DNA of 64,000 nucleotides from Chamaea fasciata. Taxonomy: Eukaryota > Chordata > Aves > Passeriformes > Sylviidae. Position 1 is the stretch's first letter, and each line of letters begins with the position of its first letter. The translations under genes were made by a program, and so were the position numbers. Where the stretch lies: assembly GCA_029207755.1 (NCBI GenBank), contig JARCOQ010000002.1:116645083-116709082 (forward strand), written 5' to 3'. A model generated the notes under the pieces. The model ran no database searches. It was not told the origin of the DNA and saw only the letters and a list, made by a program, of their open reading frames with translations. Shown one piece after another: positions 1-11,030 of the stretch.

Positions 1-1795
1 TCCTGACAACCGACTGAGATTCTGCTTCCTACTGGGCAGGGACCCGCACCCAGGAACCCGTAAGGAAGGACAAACCTTGCCCATTTTCCAGGTGGGTAAG
101 TAGGACTGAAATCTCTCCCCAGCCTGCAGAAGTGGTTCCTGGGCGGCACAGGGAGCTGCCAGAGCTCTCCCCTCCAGGAGAGGGTGATGTGGTTATTGTC
201 GATGTGTTATTCACTCGTGCTGGAAAACGGCACCGGGGTTTGTACATACAGGCACATCCGAGTCCAAAATCTGCCACCCTTGGGCTGGCAGATGCCCAGT
301 GCTGCTTTTTGGCATCCCCAGGCTGCTGGGTGCTTGGCACAGCGTGGCTGCACTGCCCGGGCTCTCAGCTGTGCTCGGCTCTGAGAGCAGAAACTGCCTG
401 GCACAGAGGCACTTCCCCCGGGCCTCTGCTGCCAAGGGTATTTTTGGAGAAGGAAAAGATCAACAAGCCTGAGTGGTTTGGTTTTTTTTTTCACAGAAAG
501 AGGGAAAATAGAGGTGAAAATTATTTCAGATAATAACAACAATAATAATAGTAATAATAATATTAATGATAGTGACAAAAATAGATCTAAAGTGAGGATG
601 AGGCTCCCCGCCAGCCGAGAAGATGTGCTGTGCAGCACCCGCACAGAAGGGATTCAGGAATCTCCTCCATAAAGCTCTGAATCCACACCCAGATCTCCAG
701 GTGAGGGATCACCTGGCCAAGCCTGAGCCCAGGTCCCGGTGTGTGCACGGGGCTCCTCCTCCCGCTCTGCTGGAAAGCCAGAGCAGGGAGCAGGGAGCTC
801 CCTCCCCACTCTCATCCAGAGGTGGAATTTGTGGGAGATTCATGCCTGTTCTCCTGCTGCCCCTTCAGCCAGGATGTCACTCTCCAGCCCTTTTCCTTCC
901 TGGAGCAGCACAGCCAGCACAGGGTCACATCTGCCAGCGGAGCAGACAGCTCCCTGTGCCCCAGCACAGCGAGGAGTCCATCAGCATCCATCATCCAGAG
1001 ACAGCCTCCTCCAGCTCCACCAGCGTTCTCACTTTCAGTCAGCTTCTCCCGGCCAGGAGCTGATCACAAAGGTAAAACTCCCTCTTGCTGTTTCAGCCAA
1101 GTCAGAACTCCAGATCCCCATCATCTCAGGGGCACAAAGCTTTGCTGCGTGTCCTGATTGCTTTTACGAGTTTGGTGAATTCTTTTGCAGGATGAGCAGG
1201 ATCTGCCGTGGGATCTGCTGTGGGATCTGCTGCTTGATCTCTGGCAGGACAAAGAGGCTGCACCAGGAAAATGAGCAACAGACTGAGACCCTTCCCCCGA
1301 GGGTCTTGGGGTTGAGCACCAGGTCTGACAAATCTCCATGAGGCTTCCCACATCAGCAGGTGTGTCGCACACACCCACCAGCACCCAACGAGGGTGGTGA
1401 GAGGGCAGGAGTGCTCTTCAGACTCCCTTCTCTGGGGCTGTGTGACCCCAGTGACGCCCTGTCACAGTCAGGTGTCACTCGCGGGGGCTCGGGGGCGTTG
1501 TACAAATCTTGTTGCAGCAGAAGGAAGCACATTCTCTGTGTGGAGCCGAGGCTTTAGCACCCCTGTAAGAACACAGAGCACAGCTGTTAGCAGTCCAGAG
1601 CCTGCCCTGGTGTCCTGTGCACGCTCTGGGAGTTCCCTGTGCCCTCCATGCCTGCCCTGGCAGAGCAAAAGGACCCCTACGGCCACCCCAGTTTCCCCCA
1701 TTGCCCCCACAAAGGGATTTCATTGGAAGCATTTGGGATCTGGGCCATCCATGATGTGGGGGCCCGTGCAGCTGGAGCCACTGTCCCACAGAGTC
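1..1795. other. 3' flank, no gene seen
   Basis: Single-copy-looking sequence with one AAT microsatellite. I found no globin exon or other recognisable protein on either strand. Confidence 0.6.
531..575 (+). repeat. AAT-type microsatellite
   Basis: Imperfect AAT/AAC/AGT triplets. Confidence 0.85.
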
Positions 1796-1877
1796 CAGAA
1801 CACGTCCCTGCCCATGGCAGGGCGGTGGAACGAGAGGAGTGATGTCCCTCCCAGCCCAAACCATTCCGTGTTTCTGC
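1796..1877 (+). mobile_element. CR1 3'-end fragment
   Basis: Short tail with the CR1 hallmarks GTCCCTGCCCATGGCAGGG and CCCAGCCCAAACCATTCC. Confidence 0.7.
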
Positions 1878-4681
1878 TGGTCCTCCTGTCCCCCACCTGC
1901 CCCCTTTGCTGTCCCTCCTCAGCCTTCAGGGGAAGGAAAAGGGGACAGGCTGCAGTTGTCTCCCTGCTTTGTGCCTGTGCAGCACCTGGCACGGTGGAGC
2001 TGTGCTCCCAGGAGCCACAGGAACAGCAGCAGTGACCGGAATTTACCTGTCACCCACGCTGGCCCCCGAGGGCACGGGCCACCCTTACAGGTGTGAGGCC
2101 TTGGCAAACCCAGAACTTCTGTTCCCCTCATTTCCGACTTTGTTCACTATTCCAGCTGCTGCTGCCATTGCCATAACCCCAGCCGCTCCCAGTGCCGGGC
2201 ATTTCAGTCCATATTTATTAGGAAAATACACAGCAGCTCTAATTCTTGTCAGGAACGTTGTCATTGCAGCTACAGCTGTGAGGAGAATTAGGCAACACGT
2301 GCACAAACCCAGTGCTCGTCCCTCCTGCAGAACTGCCAGCCCAGGGCTGCCAGCCCAGCCCACAGCCCCCTCTGGGACCTGCTGTGCTCCGTGGAATACA
2401 AATTACCACAGAAAGGAGATGCTGAAAGGGCTCCAGCTTTCAGTGCAGAACGCTGCCTTTGGGGTTGTAAGGAAAAAATTAAAAGCAAGTTATCAAATGC
2501 CCCTCAAGCTGACACTGATGAGTTCCTGACCTGCCCGCTGCTCTTTTTTAGGGGCTGGTGTGGGAGAAATTAAACTTTCCCAGCCCCCAGCATCCAAGGA
2601 ATTCACACTCAATCTGTTTATGTAAACAGGGGACTTGGCATTGTTTAACTGAGGGCTAAACTCCCCAGCACGCCGTGAGAAATGGAACTGGTGTATTTTC
2701 AACTGCCCCACGTCTCAGACATCTGCACCTCCACTCCTCAATCCAGCAGCTCAGTAATTAGCTTGGTGAGTTAAATTAGTGGACAGCTTTCCAGCGTGCT
2801 CTAACGGCCTTCAACAGGAAAATAAATCAAGTGTTTGAATCTGAGTGTGCAATCGTATTTGAATTGGACGTGCACGGCATCCTCATCCTCTGCAACACAA
2901 AACGAGGACATGGATTTACTCACTCTGTGCATCACCCACTGTTGTGGTGTTGGTAAAAATGGGTAAAAATTGGGACAAGCTTTTCCAGCCTCTGGGATTC
3001 TTGTCAGTCCAGTGCAAAAACCTCACGCTCCCCTCTCCACATGCTTGACAAGAGTCAAGTCTTCCCACGGCAAATCGTGGCGAAGAGAGGGCAGGGAAAG
3101 GGCTGAGGAGGAGGATGAGGAGGACGAGGAGGACGAGGAGGACGAGGAGGAGGGGGTGACCTGTGTGCACAGCAGCCCTCACCTCACCTGGGCGAGGTAA
3201 GGGTGAGGGAGCCGGGATGGAAACGCTGCCGACAAAGTCCAACCGCAGGAGGGTCTGGTCCCTGTGTTCCAGGCAGTGAGAACTCCTGAACTTCAGGCAA
3301 GGCTTGTGGTAGGAAAGAGAAACACAGCAGCAGCAGCAGCTCAGCAAAGTGATTCCTGCACGTGTCTGGGTCTCTGCTGCAGAGAACTTGGGCTGGAAGG
3401 GCACTGACAGAGCGGGGAGGAGGCAAGGGGGCGGAACAAAGGGAAGATGAGGCAAAATCAGCTCTGACAGGTCCCTCTGGGGTTTCCCACCTCCCTTTCT
3501 CCGAAGTCACCAAGGGATCAAAGATCTTTTAACAGCCTATTTCTGAGGGGCTTTGCAGCACTGCTGCAGTTGCCATGACATCAGATTGTGAGACAGGAAA
3601 GTTGGGATCCTGCTCCCTGCCAGGCCTTGCACAAGGGGCTCGTGGAAGAGAGCAAGGAGGGCTGGTCCTAGCCCTGCAGTCCCACCCGTTGCTTTGGCCA
3701 TCCTAGGAAACCTGCGAGGATCCCTTTGTGCCACAGGCAAAGAGATTTTCTGCCCAAATATCTCTGAGAGATGCCACGGCATCAAAACCTGCCCGAAACA
3801 GTCGCTGCTCGAGCACAGATTCCTTGGGCAACTCGGGAATTTCCACTCAGTTCCCGGAGAAAACAACGCCTTTATTTACCTCTCAGAAGCCATGAAGCAT
3901 CTTTTAGACATCCGAGCGAGCACACAGTCAGTGCCCCTCCGTCCAGCAGTGCCAAACACAGCAGACACATCCCAGGGGCAGCCGGTGCTGGGATGGCATT
4001 CCAGCCCCACCAGCTCGGGCTCCTGAAATGCTCCACGCCGCCGCCACTCCTGACAGAATTCCCTCGGGAGGTGTAAAATGGTGCCTATCAATACATGAGA
4101 AATAACCCCAGCAGGGGCAGCACAGAGCTGCTCAAAGAGTATTTTTGGCTCGTTGTGCTAAGAGGTGAGCTGGGGACTTTCTCTGCTCCAGCAATTTTGG
4201 TAAGTGTGGGGATAAGTCCAGATAAAAATAATTACCCCTGATAGTCCCCCGGTTCACCTGCTCCTGACTAACACTTGAATAAGAATTCTTTAAGAGATGC
4301 CGGGAGTTGCAATCAGCACAGATTTGGTTCGGGTCTGATTTAGAAAAGATGGAAAACTCCCGAGTCCCTCTGAATTGCACCATGCAGCTCTGGAATGGTG
4401 GGAAGTGCAGCCCAGCAGGATGATGGATTGTTCTGCCACAGCATCACAAAACTCTGATGAATGAGCTGCACATGGTGCTGCCTGGGAAAGAAAGGAAGAA
4501 AGAATGACCACAACACGAGCAGAGAGTAATGACTGGGCAGAATCCAGGAGAGGAGGGTTGCTCTTTGGCAAAATGGGTGGGAAAAGGCATTTGGGAAATA
4601 GTGTTAAATTCTAGAAATCACAGCTGTGATCTGTGCTTGGATTGCTCAGCCACTGGGAGATGGCAGCTGGAGCCCACCATG
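1878..4681. other. 3' flank, no gene seen
   Basis: Mostly unique sequence. It was searched for the conserved globin exon 2 block (YPWTQRFF) in both orientations and none was found. Confidence 0.6.
3106..3156 (+). repeat. GAGGAC/GAGGAG triplet repeat
   Basis: Purine-rich triplets, about 50 bp. It sits in a 3' flank region with no convincing gene. Confidence 0.85.
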
Positions 4682-4975
4682 AGAACCCCAGACTGCTCTG
4701 GGCTCAGAGGGAGTTTAAATCCCACCCAGTGCCACCCCTGCCATGGCAGGGACACCTCCCACTGTCCCCAGTGTCCAACCTGGCCTTGGGCACTGCCAGG
4801 GATCCAGGGGCAGCCACAGCTGCTCTGGGCACCTGTGCCAGGGCCTGTCCACCCTGCCAGGGAACAATTCCTGCCCAGGATCCCATCCAGCCCTGCCCTC
4901 GGGCACTGGGAAGCCATTCCCTGTGTCCTGTCCCTGCAGGCCTTGTCCCCAGTCCCTTTCCTCATCCCTCCCACC
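4682..4975 (-). mobile_element. CR1 3'-end fragment
   Basis: Inverted CR1 tail of the common local subfamily (GCCATGGCAGGGACACCTCC, then CCTTGGGCACTGCCAGGGAT, then CCATTCCCTGTGTCCTGTCC). Confidence 0.85.
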
Positions 4976-5614
4976 CCAGACACCTCGCCTGCTCAGACAG
5001 TTCACTCATTTCTGCCTGAAGCCCATGAGCAGTCGTGTTCATAGGAAACTATTCATATCTGTCACAAAGCCAGTGAAAAGTCATGAAACGTTTGGGGGTT
5101 TGGTGACTCTGTGCCTGCCCAGTCTCCTTTGGGACTTGATGTGAATCATGTTCTCTCCTTCTCAGTGTGTACTTCGACAGCAGGAACAAAATGCCACTTT
5201 CTTAGGGTGTCGTGACTGAGGAAGGGCATTTCTGGGTCCCAGGGGGCTTCTAACACCTTCCTGCGGGTCAGGGGCAGAGAGTGGGGTGCCCAGAGATGCG
5301 GGTGAGGCAGAGACAGAACACAGGGAGAGGTGGCTGCCAGAAATCCTGGGGTGAATGGCTTTGCCCAACATTCTCCCTGAGAAGTGAGCACATCCCTCCA
5401 GCCCGGCATGGTTTTTGCCGCGTCATGCTCTGCTCAGATGTGCTTCCCATGCCAAGAACAAACCCTACCCGAGGAGTCCTGCTCTGCAGACACCTAAACC
5501 CACCCAGAACTCCCAGCCAGGAAATTAACTCGCTGCTCCTGGCAGAATCAGGCCCCTCCAAACTGCCGAGTGGGCGGCGCAGGGTGGGAGGGATGTGAAT
5601 AAACAAAGTCTGGA
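4976..5614. other. Unique sequence between CR1 and 3' enhancer, no gene seen
   Basis: No recognisable coding or repeat content. The expected place for an epsilon-globin upstream region is beyond it, and no such exon appears. Confidence 0.5.
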
Positions 5615-5700
5615 CAGGCCGTGATAGCAAAATGTTTATCTAAAACCTGCCGCCACCCAGCCGGCTGCTGGACCCGTGTGACTCAGCTCATTCCGGGTAG
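5615..5700. promoter_or_regulatory. Candidate beta/epsilon-type 3' erythroid enhancer
   Basis: Within 70 bp there are two GATA sites (TGATAG at 5622-5627 and TTATCT at 5636-5641), a CACCC element (5653-5658) and an NF-E2/MARE core (TGACTCAGC at 5679-5687). The cluster lies about 0.4 kb beyond the adult gene's poly(A) signal. The chicken enhancer between beta-A and epsilon has the same components and position. Function is inferred from this match. Confidence 0.7.
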
Positions 5701-6050
5701 GTTTGATGCCAGGGATGAGCCAGGCTAGATTAAAGTCTTCAATTTGTTTATCCTCCCCCCAGAAAAAAACCCCCCACGAATCCTCTCGATTTCCCTTGTC
5801 CAGGAGAGACATGCGGGTTTTACAGTAAAATTCTGAGTCGCTCCTCCGTGCAAAGTCCCCGGCGTGTGACCCCGGGGCCGGCAGGACTTCATCAACCCGG
5901 CATCCCGAAAACCCCATTTCCAGAGGCAGATCCCGCACCAAAACCACCGAACCCACCCAGAGCAAAGGCCGGCGATATTCTCCGTGACCCTCCCCGAGCC
6001 CTCCCCGCCCTCAGGGACACACAGAGGCGGCGGAGGCTTCACAGGACGGC

Positions 6051-6056
6051 TTTATT
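6051..6056 (-). terminator. beta-A poly(A) signal
   Basis: AATAAA on the minus strand, 60 bp downstream of the stop codon. This is the expected 3' UTR length for an avian beta-globin. Confidence 0.8.
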
Positions 6057-6115
6057 TGGATGTTGGAAGCTGTCGGCTGCGAGGCAGCGGCGCTGCCGGG
6101 CGCTCCCGCCGCTCT

Positions 6116-7478
6116 CTAGTGGTACTTGCGGGCCAGGGCGTGGGCGACCACACGCACCAGCTTCTGCCAGGCGGCCTGGCAGTCGGGAGTGAAATCCTTG
6201 CCGAAGTGGGCGGCCAGGACGATGATCAGGATGTCACCCAGGAGCTGTGGGGATGAGAGCGGCCCCCGGGTTAGCAACGCACTGCACATCCCCACACAAG
6301 CGCTCACAGCACACCCAGGGCAGCCTCCAGGAAATCTGCAGTCCTGAAAACCTCCCCCAAGTCCTTTTGAGATGCACCTTCAACCTGGTCTCTGCTCTTA
6401 TTCTAAAGGTCCAGGTTCTGCTGCCGTATGAGAAGAGTAACCAAAAATTCTCTGGAGCTTTTTGGAGAATTTTTCTAAATTCTCCAAAACTAATTTTTTC
6501 TTTGTCCCTTCTGGCTTGGTTTTGGGGTTTTTCTCAAGCAGAAGACCCAGCTGAGCTCCCAGCACAGCAGGAGCCAGTGCTTGGCCCCACAGAGCACCCC
6601 GGCACAAACAAGGAGTTCATGGGGGATTTCTGCCAGCCCAGGGACAAACGTTGGGGTTAATTCCCCACTGAGATACTCTCAGCCAGAGTTTTCTCTCTGT
6701 AGACCCTCTTTTGCTTTTGGCATCCAGCCGCCATCTGCTCCTCACTCATCTCCCTGTTCCCCTCTGTGCCAAACTTTGCTCTTGCTCCTTCTCTTCCCCC
6801 TTGGCTCAAACCTTTTCCTGCCCAACAACGGCTTTTCCTTAGTTCTCCCCCACTGAAGGCACGTCCTCCCCTTCCCACCACCTGTCCCCTGCACACAGCG
6901 CCTGTCACCTGCGGCCTGCGCGGTGCCTTCCCTCCAGCTGCACTGGCTCCTTCCCTCCCTGTCCTTCCGCATCTCCCCCTCCTGCCAGCCCCCAGCCCCT
7001 CTCCCTCCCGCCCTGCCCTGTCCTGGTGGGCTCAGGGTTAGGGGAGGGCAGGTCAGGGGCACAACTCACCCTGAAGTTCTCAGGGTCCACGTGCAGCTTG
7101 TCGCAGTGCAGCTCGGACAGCGAGGAAAAGGTGTTCTTGATGCTGTCCAGGTTCTTGACGGCCTCCCCGAAGGAGGTGAGCACCTTCTTGCCGTGGGCCT
7201 GCACCTTGGGGTTGCCCAGGATGGCAGTGGGGCTGGACAGGTTCCCGAAGGAGGCGAAGAACCTCTGGGTCCAGGGGTAGACGATCAGCAGCCTGGGGAG
7301 AGACACAGACACGGTCACAGCAAGGCTCCCATGGCTTGGGCAGTGTTTTCCCCGGGCAGGAGCAGCCGAGCAGGAACCGGACCTACCTGGCCAGGGCCTC
7401 GGCGCCGCACTCGGCCACGTTGACCTTGCCCCAGAGGCCGGTGATGAGCTGCTTCTCCTCGGCTGTCCACTGCACCAT
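6116..7478 (-). CDS. HBB: Adult beta-A-like globin, 3 exons
   Basis: This is a complete beta-type globin of 146 residues after Met removal. The coding exons on the minus strand are 7387-7478, 7070-7292 and 6116-6244, with GT/AG splice sites and the classic 92/223/129 bp exon sizes. The protein would pair with alpha chains in haemoglobin and carry oxygen in red cells. Visible landmarks are the YPWTQRFF helix-C motif, distal His63 in AHGKK, proximal His92 with Cys93 in LHCDKLHV, and the RKYH C-terminus. Lys82, Arg135, His139 and Arg143 of the organic-phosphate site are present, but position 2 is Gln (MVQW) where the other two genes have His. Exon 2 reads [17 protein letters not shown], as in chicken beta-A, and the gene lies next to a beta/epsilon-type enhancer. 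Both points support the adult identity. Introns are 94 and 825 bp. The orthology call to beta-A is by resemblance and position. Confidence 0.95.
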
Positions 7479-7566
7479 GGTGTCGGCAGGAGGGTCGGTG
7501 TGGCGGCTGCGGGAAGTCTGGGCTCTGCTCCCGAAGGATGGCACGCTGCGGAGCCGCTCTCCCGCC

Positions 7567-7622
7567 CCGCTTTTATCCCCTGCCCGGGGCCCCTCCCCGG
7601 CCCCCCGCACCCCTCCATTGGC
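7567..7622 (-). promoter_or_regulatory. beta-A promoter with GATA-type TATA box and CCAAT box
   Basis: On the minus strand GATAAAAG lies at 7570-7577, about 90 bp upstream of the ATG, and CCAATGG at 7615-7621. The chicken beta-A promoter is known to have a non-canonical TATA element that also binds GATA-1, and this looks like the same design. The surrounding sequence is very GC-rich. Confidence 0.75.
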
Positions 7623-8157
7623 CGGCCCGGGGGCCCCGGCACCCCCGGGGAGGGGACCAGCTCCAGGGTGGGGCCCCAGGGCAAGGTGCCCAGATCCTGC
7701 ACGGCCGGGCTTGGCCGGCCCCCGCCCTCCCCGTCTTTGATTTCCAGCCCTGCTGCGGGGTGGCATTATCTCCAGGCAAGGTCCCTGCACGTTCTGCAGC
7801 ACCTCCCCAGGGAAGGTGCCAGCCCTGGTGCCCCTTGGATGGTGCCAACCCATGAGGCAGATGTGGACTTGGATTCTCCCTGTGAATGCACCAGTTTCTC
7901 CTCTCCCTGCAGGACCTGACAGGCTTCGGGTTCTCCCGTCGCTTCCCCATCAGCTGTTTAAGAGTTTGATTAACTTCAGGATGACGCTGCTAAAGCCACG
8001 GCAAGGCCTTGCAGCCAAGAGGGAACTCCTGTCTCAAAGGACTTCTTGGCAAAGGTCGGGCAGGGCTGGAAAGGAGATGCTGTAACCCAGGGCAAACCAA
8101 CTGCCTGCAGGGCGTTGGCTCACAGGGCATGAGGAGAGGTGGGAAGACTGGGATTAC

Positions 8158-8340
8158 TGGGATCCCACAGAATCCCCAGATCCCTGAGGCTGGAAAAGCC
8201 CTCCCAGCCCAGGCAGTCCCACCTTGTCCCCAGCCCGGAGCTCTGAGTGCCACCTCCAGGTGACACCTGCAGGGACGGGCACTCCAAAGCTCCCTGGGCA
8301 GCCCCTGCCAAGGCCTGAGCACCCTTTCCATGGGGAAGAA
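8158..8340 (-). mobile_element. CR1 fragment, second subfamily
   Basis: Shares GAGGCTGGAAAAGCCCTCCC and GGGCACTCCAAAGCTCCCTG with copies at 18.1, 28.1, 32.5 and 44.7 kb. Confidence 0.8.
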
Positions 8341-8639
8341 GAAACATCTGCACAGATGTGCAGCCCGAGGCAGTGCCTGACCCAGGGATGATCAGGGCTG
8401 CTCCTGAGCAGTGGGAGAGGCAGCTGGGTCTCCTGGGGCTGCTCCTGTGCCCAGCTGGAGTTGGGTGCAGGGGACAGGGATGGAGCTCGTGGAGCACAGG
8501 AATGCCCTGAGGGGTCTGGATCACCTTGGAGCAGTGTTTGTGTCTGTTCCTGCTCACTGCAGGAGGGGGCTTGGCCAAAGGACGCTGCTCAGGGTGGGGG
8601 TGACACTGCTCGTCAGCCCTCTGCAGCCGACACTGTGGT

Positions 8640-8790
8640 GTTCCATGGAATGACAGAATCCCAGGCTGGTTTGGGCTGGAAGGGACCTTAAATCTCACCC
8701 AGTCCCACCCCTGCCACAGGCAGGGACACCTTCCACTAGCCCAGGTTTCTTCCAAGTCCCATCCAACCGAGCCCTGATGGTTGTGTCTGT
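8640..8790 (-). mobile_element. CR1 3'-end fragment
   Basis: Inverted tail beginning with TGGTTTGGGCTGGAAGGGAC and then the CACAGGCAGGGACACCTTCC block. Lies between beta-A and betaH. Confidence 0.75.
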
Positions 8791-9223
8791 CACATTCTGC
8801 CTTTGATAATCTAAGAATGACAATGACTTAAAAACAACCCAAATCCAACAAAACCTCTCATGCAGGAAGTTCCGGGCTGTGGCCCCAATCTCCCTGTCAT
8901 TTCTCCCACTGCACATTTTTGTGCAGTTCCACAGTTCCACTCACTCTGTGAAAGCCTTAAAACATCAAACCAAGCAACGTAACCCGATGTCTCCAAAAAA
9001 GTGCCAGTGTTTGTGTTCGTATTTTGTGGTGTTTGTTTGGGTTTTGTCCCGGACATTCCCCTGGGAATTGGGAATCTCCGTCTCGGACAAGTTTCACGTG
9101 CATGAAGGAGATCCTGGCTCGTGTCGTCCCATGTTTGTGACTATTTGCTCCCCCAGCCCCCCTGTCCCCCCCTCCCCATCCCCACAAGGAACCAGACATC
9201 TCCCGGTGGTGGAGCAGCTGCTG

Positions 9224-9229
9224 TTTATT
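9224..9229 (-). terminator. beta-H-like poly(A) signal
   Basis: AATAAA on the minus strand, 73 bp past the stop codon. Confidence 0.75.
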
Positions 9230-9301
9230 TGGTGATCAGAGGCAGCAGAACCCGAGGAGGATTCCCCGGGAGTGTCTCCAGGCAGGAAGGCTCCGGGAGG
9301 C

Positions 9302-10528
9302 TCAGTGGTACTCGTGGGCCAGGGCGTGGGCCACCACACGCACCAGCTTCTGCCAGGCAGCCTGGCAGTCGGGAGTGAAATTCTTGCCGAAGTGGGCGGC
9401 CAGGACGATGATGAGGGTGTCACCCAGGAGCTGCAGCGCAGGGAGAGGAAGCCATCAGCTGGGGCTGCCCCCACGTCCCTCCCCACCGCCGCACCCGGCT
9501 CTCCGCGGGATTCACAGCGGAGCAAGGAGCAGGCTGATCTCAGATTTAGCTCAGGTTGATCTCAGATTTATCCTGGCCCCGTGCGGGGCACCAGGCTCCT
9601 GGCACAGCCCGCGGTCCGGCATGCACTGGGATCCTCCCCGAGCATCTCCTTTGCCTGCAGGGCACTGTCCTCCCTCGGCTTCTGCTGAATTTACCCCTTC
9701 ATTTCCATCCCTACCCAGCCTCCCTGGCTGTCCCTGGGCTCCGGACCCTCCTGCCAAAGGGGCTGTGCTTCTTTCCCTCCTGGTTTAACCACTCCCTCCC
9801 AGCCAAGCTCGGCTCTTCCCTCTAAACCCCGTCTCAGTTCCTGCCGTTCTGCCTGGCTCAAGATGTTTCTCCTGACCAGGACACATTTGTCTCTGCCTTT
9901 CTCCCCATCCACCTCCCCTGCCTGGCTGCCTACAGATCCCAGCCCCATAAATCCTCCCCAAACATGACTCTCCTGTCCCCTCCACTGCCCCCACCCTCCA
10001 CAGGCTCCCGGGCAGCCCCAGGCTTTCTCTTGAGGTCTCGCTGACTGTCAGACCCCTCTGAGACCCCTGCAGACCCTCTGCCCAGCCGAGGCTGGAGCTG
10101 GGCACGCCTCACCCTGAAGTTCTCGGGGTCCACGTGCAGCTTCTCGCAGTGGAGTTTGCTCAGCGGAGCAAAACATTTCTTGATGCTGTCCAGGTTCTTG
10201 ATGGCCTCCCCGAAGGAGGTGAGCACCTTCGTGCCGTGGGCACGGACCATGGGGTTGCCAGTGATGGCCGTGGGGCTGGACAGGTTCCCGAAGGTGGCGA
10301 AGAACCTCTGGGTCCAGGGGTAGACGATCAGCAGCCTGGGGAGAGGTGGAGGGGCACAGACAGACACAGAGGTTGGTGTTGCAGTGGCTGCAGTGGTTTC
10401 CCCGGGCAGGAGCAGCCGAGCAGGAGCCGGACTTACCTGGCCAGGGCCTCAGCGCCGCACTCGGCCACATTGACCTTGCTCCAGAGGCTGGTGATGAGTT
10501 GCTTCTCCTCGGCTGTCCAGTGCACCAT
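9302..10528 (-). CDS. beta-H-like (hatching) globin, 3 exons
   Basis: This is a second complete beta-type globin, with minus-strand coding exons 10437-10528, 10113-10335 and 9302-9430 and canonical splice sites. It encodes 146 residues after Met. Helix C (YPWTQRFF), distal His63 and proximal His92 are intact, so haem binding should be normal. It sits between the rho-like and beta-A-like genes, the position of chicken betaH, and exon 1 has the TSLWSKVNV wording rather than TGLWGKVNV. Several residues are unusual: Thr at 65 (AHGTK), Cys at 84, Pro at 87, Lys at 90 (LSKLHC), and a C-terminus of ALAHEYH that replaces the Arg143-Lys144 pair with His-Glu. Intron 1 is close in sequence to that of the beta-A gene, which suggests past gene conversion. 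The betaH name rests on order and similarity. Confidence 0.9.
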
Positions 10529-10604
10529 GGTGTCGGCAGAGGCTTCCCGGGCTGTCCTGAGCGATGCGGAGGGGAGGACGTGGCTCCCCGGGCTGCCCCG
10601 GGGA

Positions 10605-10612
10605 TTTTTATA
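10605..10612 (-). promoter_or_regulatory. TATA box of beta-H-like gene
   Basis: A canonical TATAAAAA on the minus strand, about 77 bp upstream of the ATG. Unlike the other two globins it is not GATA-like. I see no clear CCAAT box directly upstream. Confidence 0.7.
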
Positions 10613-10887
10613 CACGGCTCAGCCTAATCTCAGCGCACTGCCGGGGGCTGGGGAGGGAGCGGGGCTGCACAGGGGGAGATAGCGGGCCTTGGATGCTGTC
10701 CAAGGGGGAGAGAGGCCCTTTCCCCCCTCAGTCTGGGGGTGGACAAGTGTCCCCTCGGCCCTGAGCGCAGGTGGAGCAGCTGGCACGGCTCCAGCCCGTG
10801 GAGCATTCCGGGGTGGCACAGCCCGCGCGTCCCTGCCGGGGAGCACCAGCCCCTCCTGCCAAGGGATCCCTCGAGGTGCTCTTTGCA

Positions 10888-11030
10888 CATGGAATCATGG
10901 AACCCCAGACCTCAGGGCCCATCCAGTGCCACCCCCTGCCACGGGCAGGGACACCTTCCACTGTCGCAGGTTTCTCCAGCCTGGCAGGGCAGCCACAGCT
11001 TCCCTGCGCAGCCTGAGAGCCTCTCCAGCA
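10888..11030 (-). mobile_element. CR1 3'-end fragment
   Basis: Inverted, diverged tail with CCACGGGCAGGGACACCTTC and GGGCAGCCACAGCTTCCCTG. It lies 0.3 kb upstream of the betaH-like promoter. Confidence 0.7.

Noticed and set aside
5568..5585. CTCF-like GAGTGGGCGGCGC
   Set aside because: It has a mismatch at a core position of the consensus. Too weak to call without a matrix score.
1..5600. Fourth globin gene
   Set aside because: Looked for the helix C and proximal His blocks in both orientations and found none.
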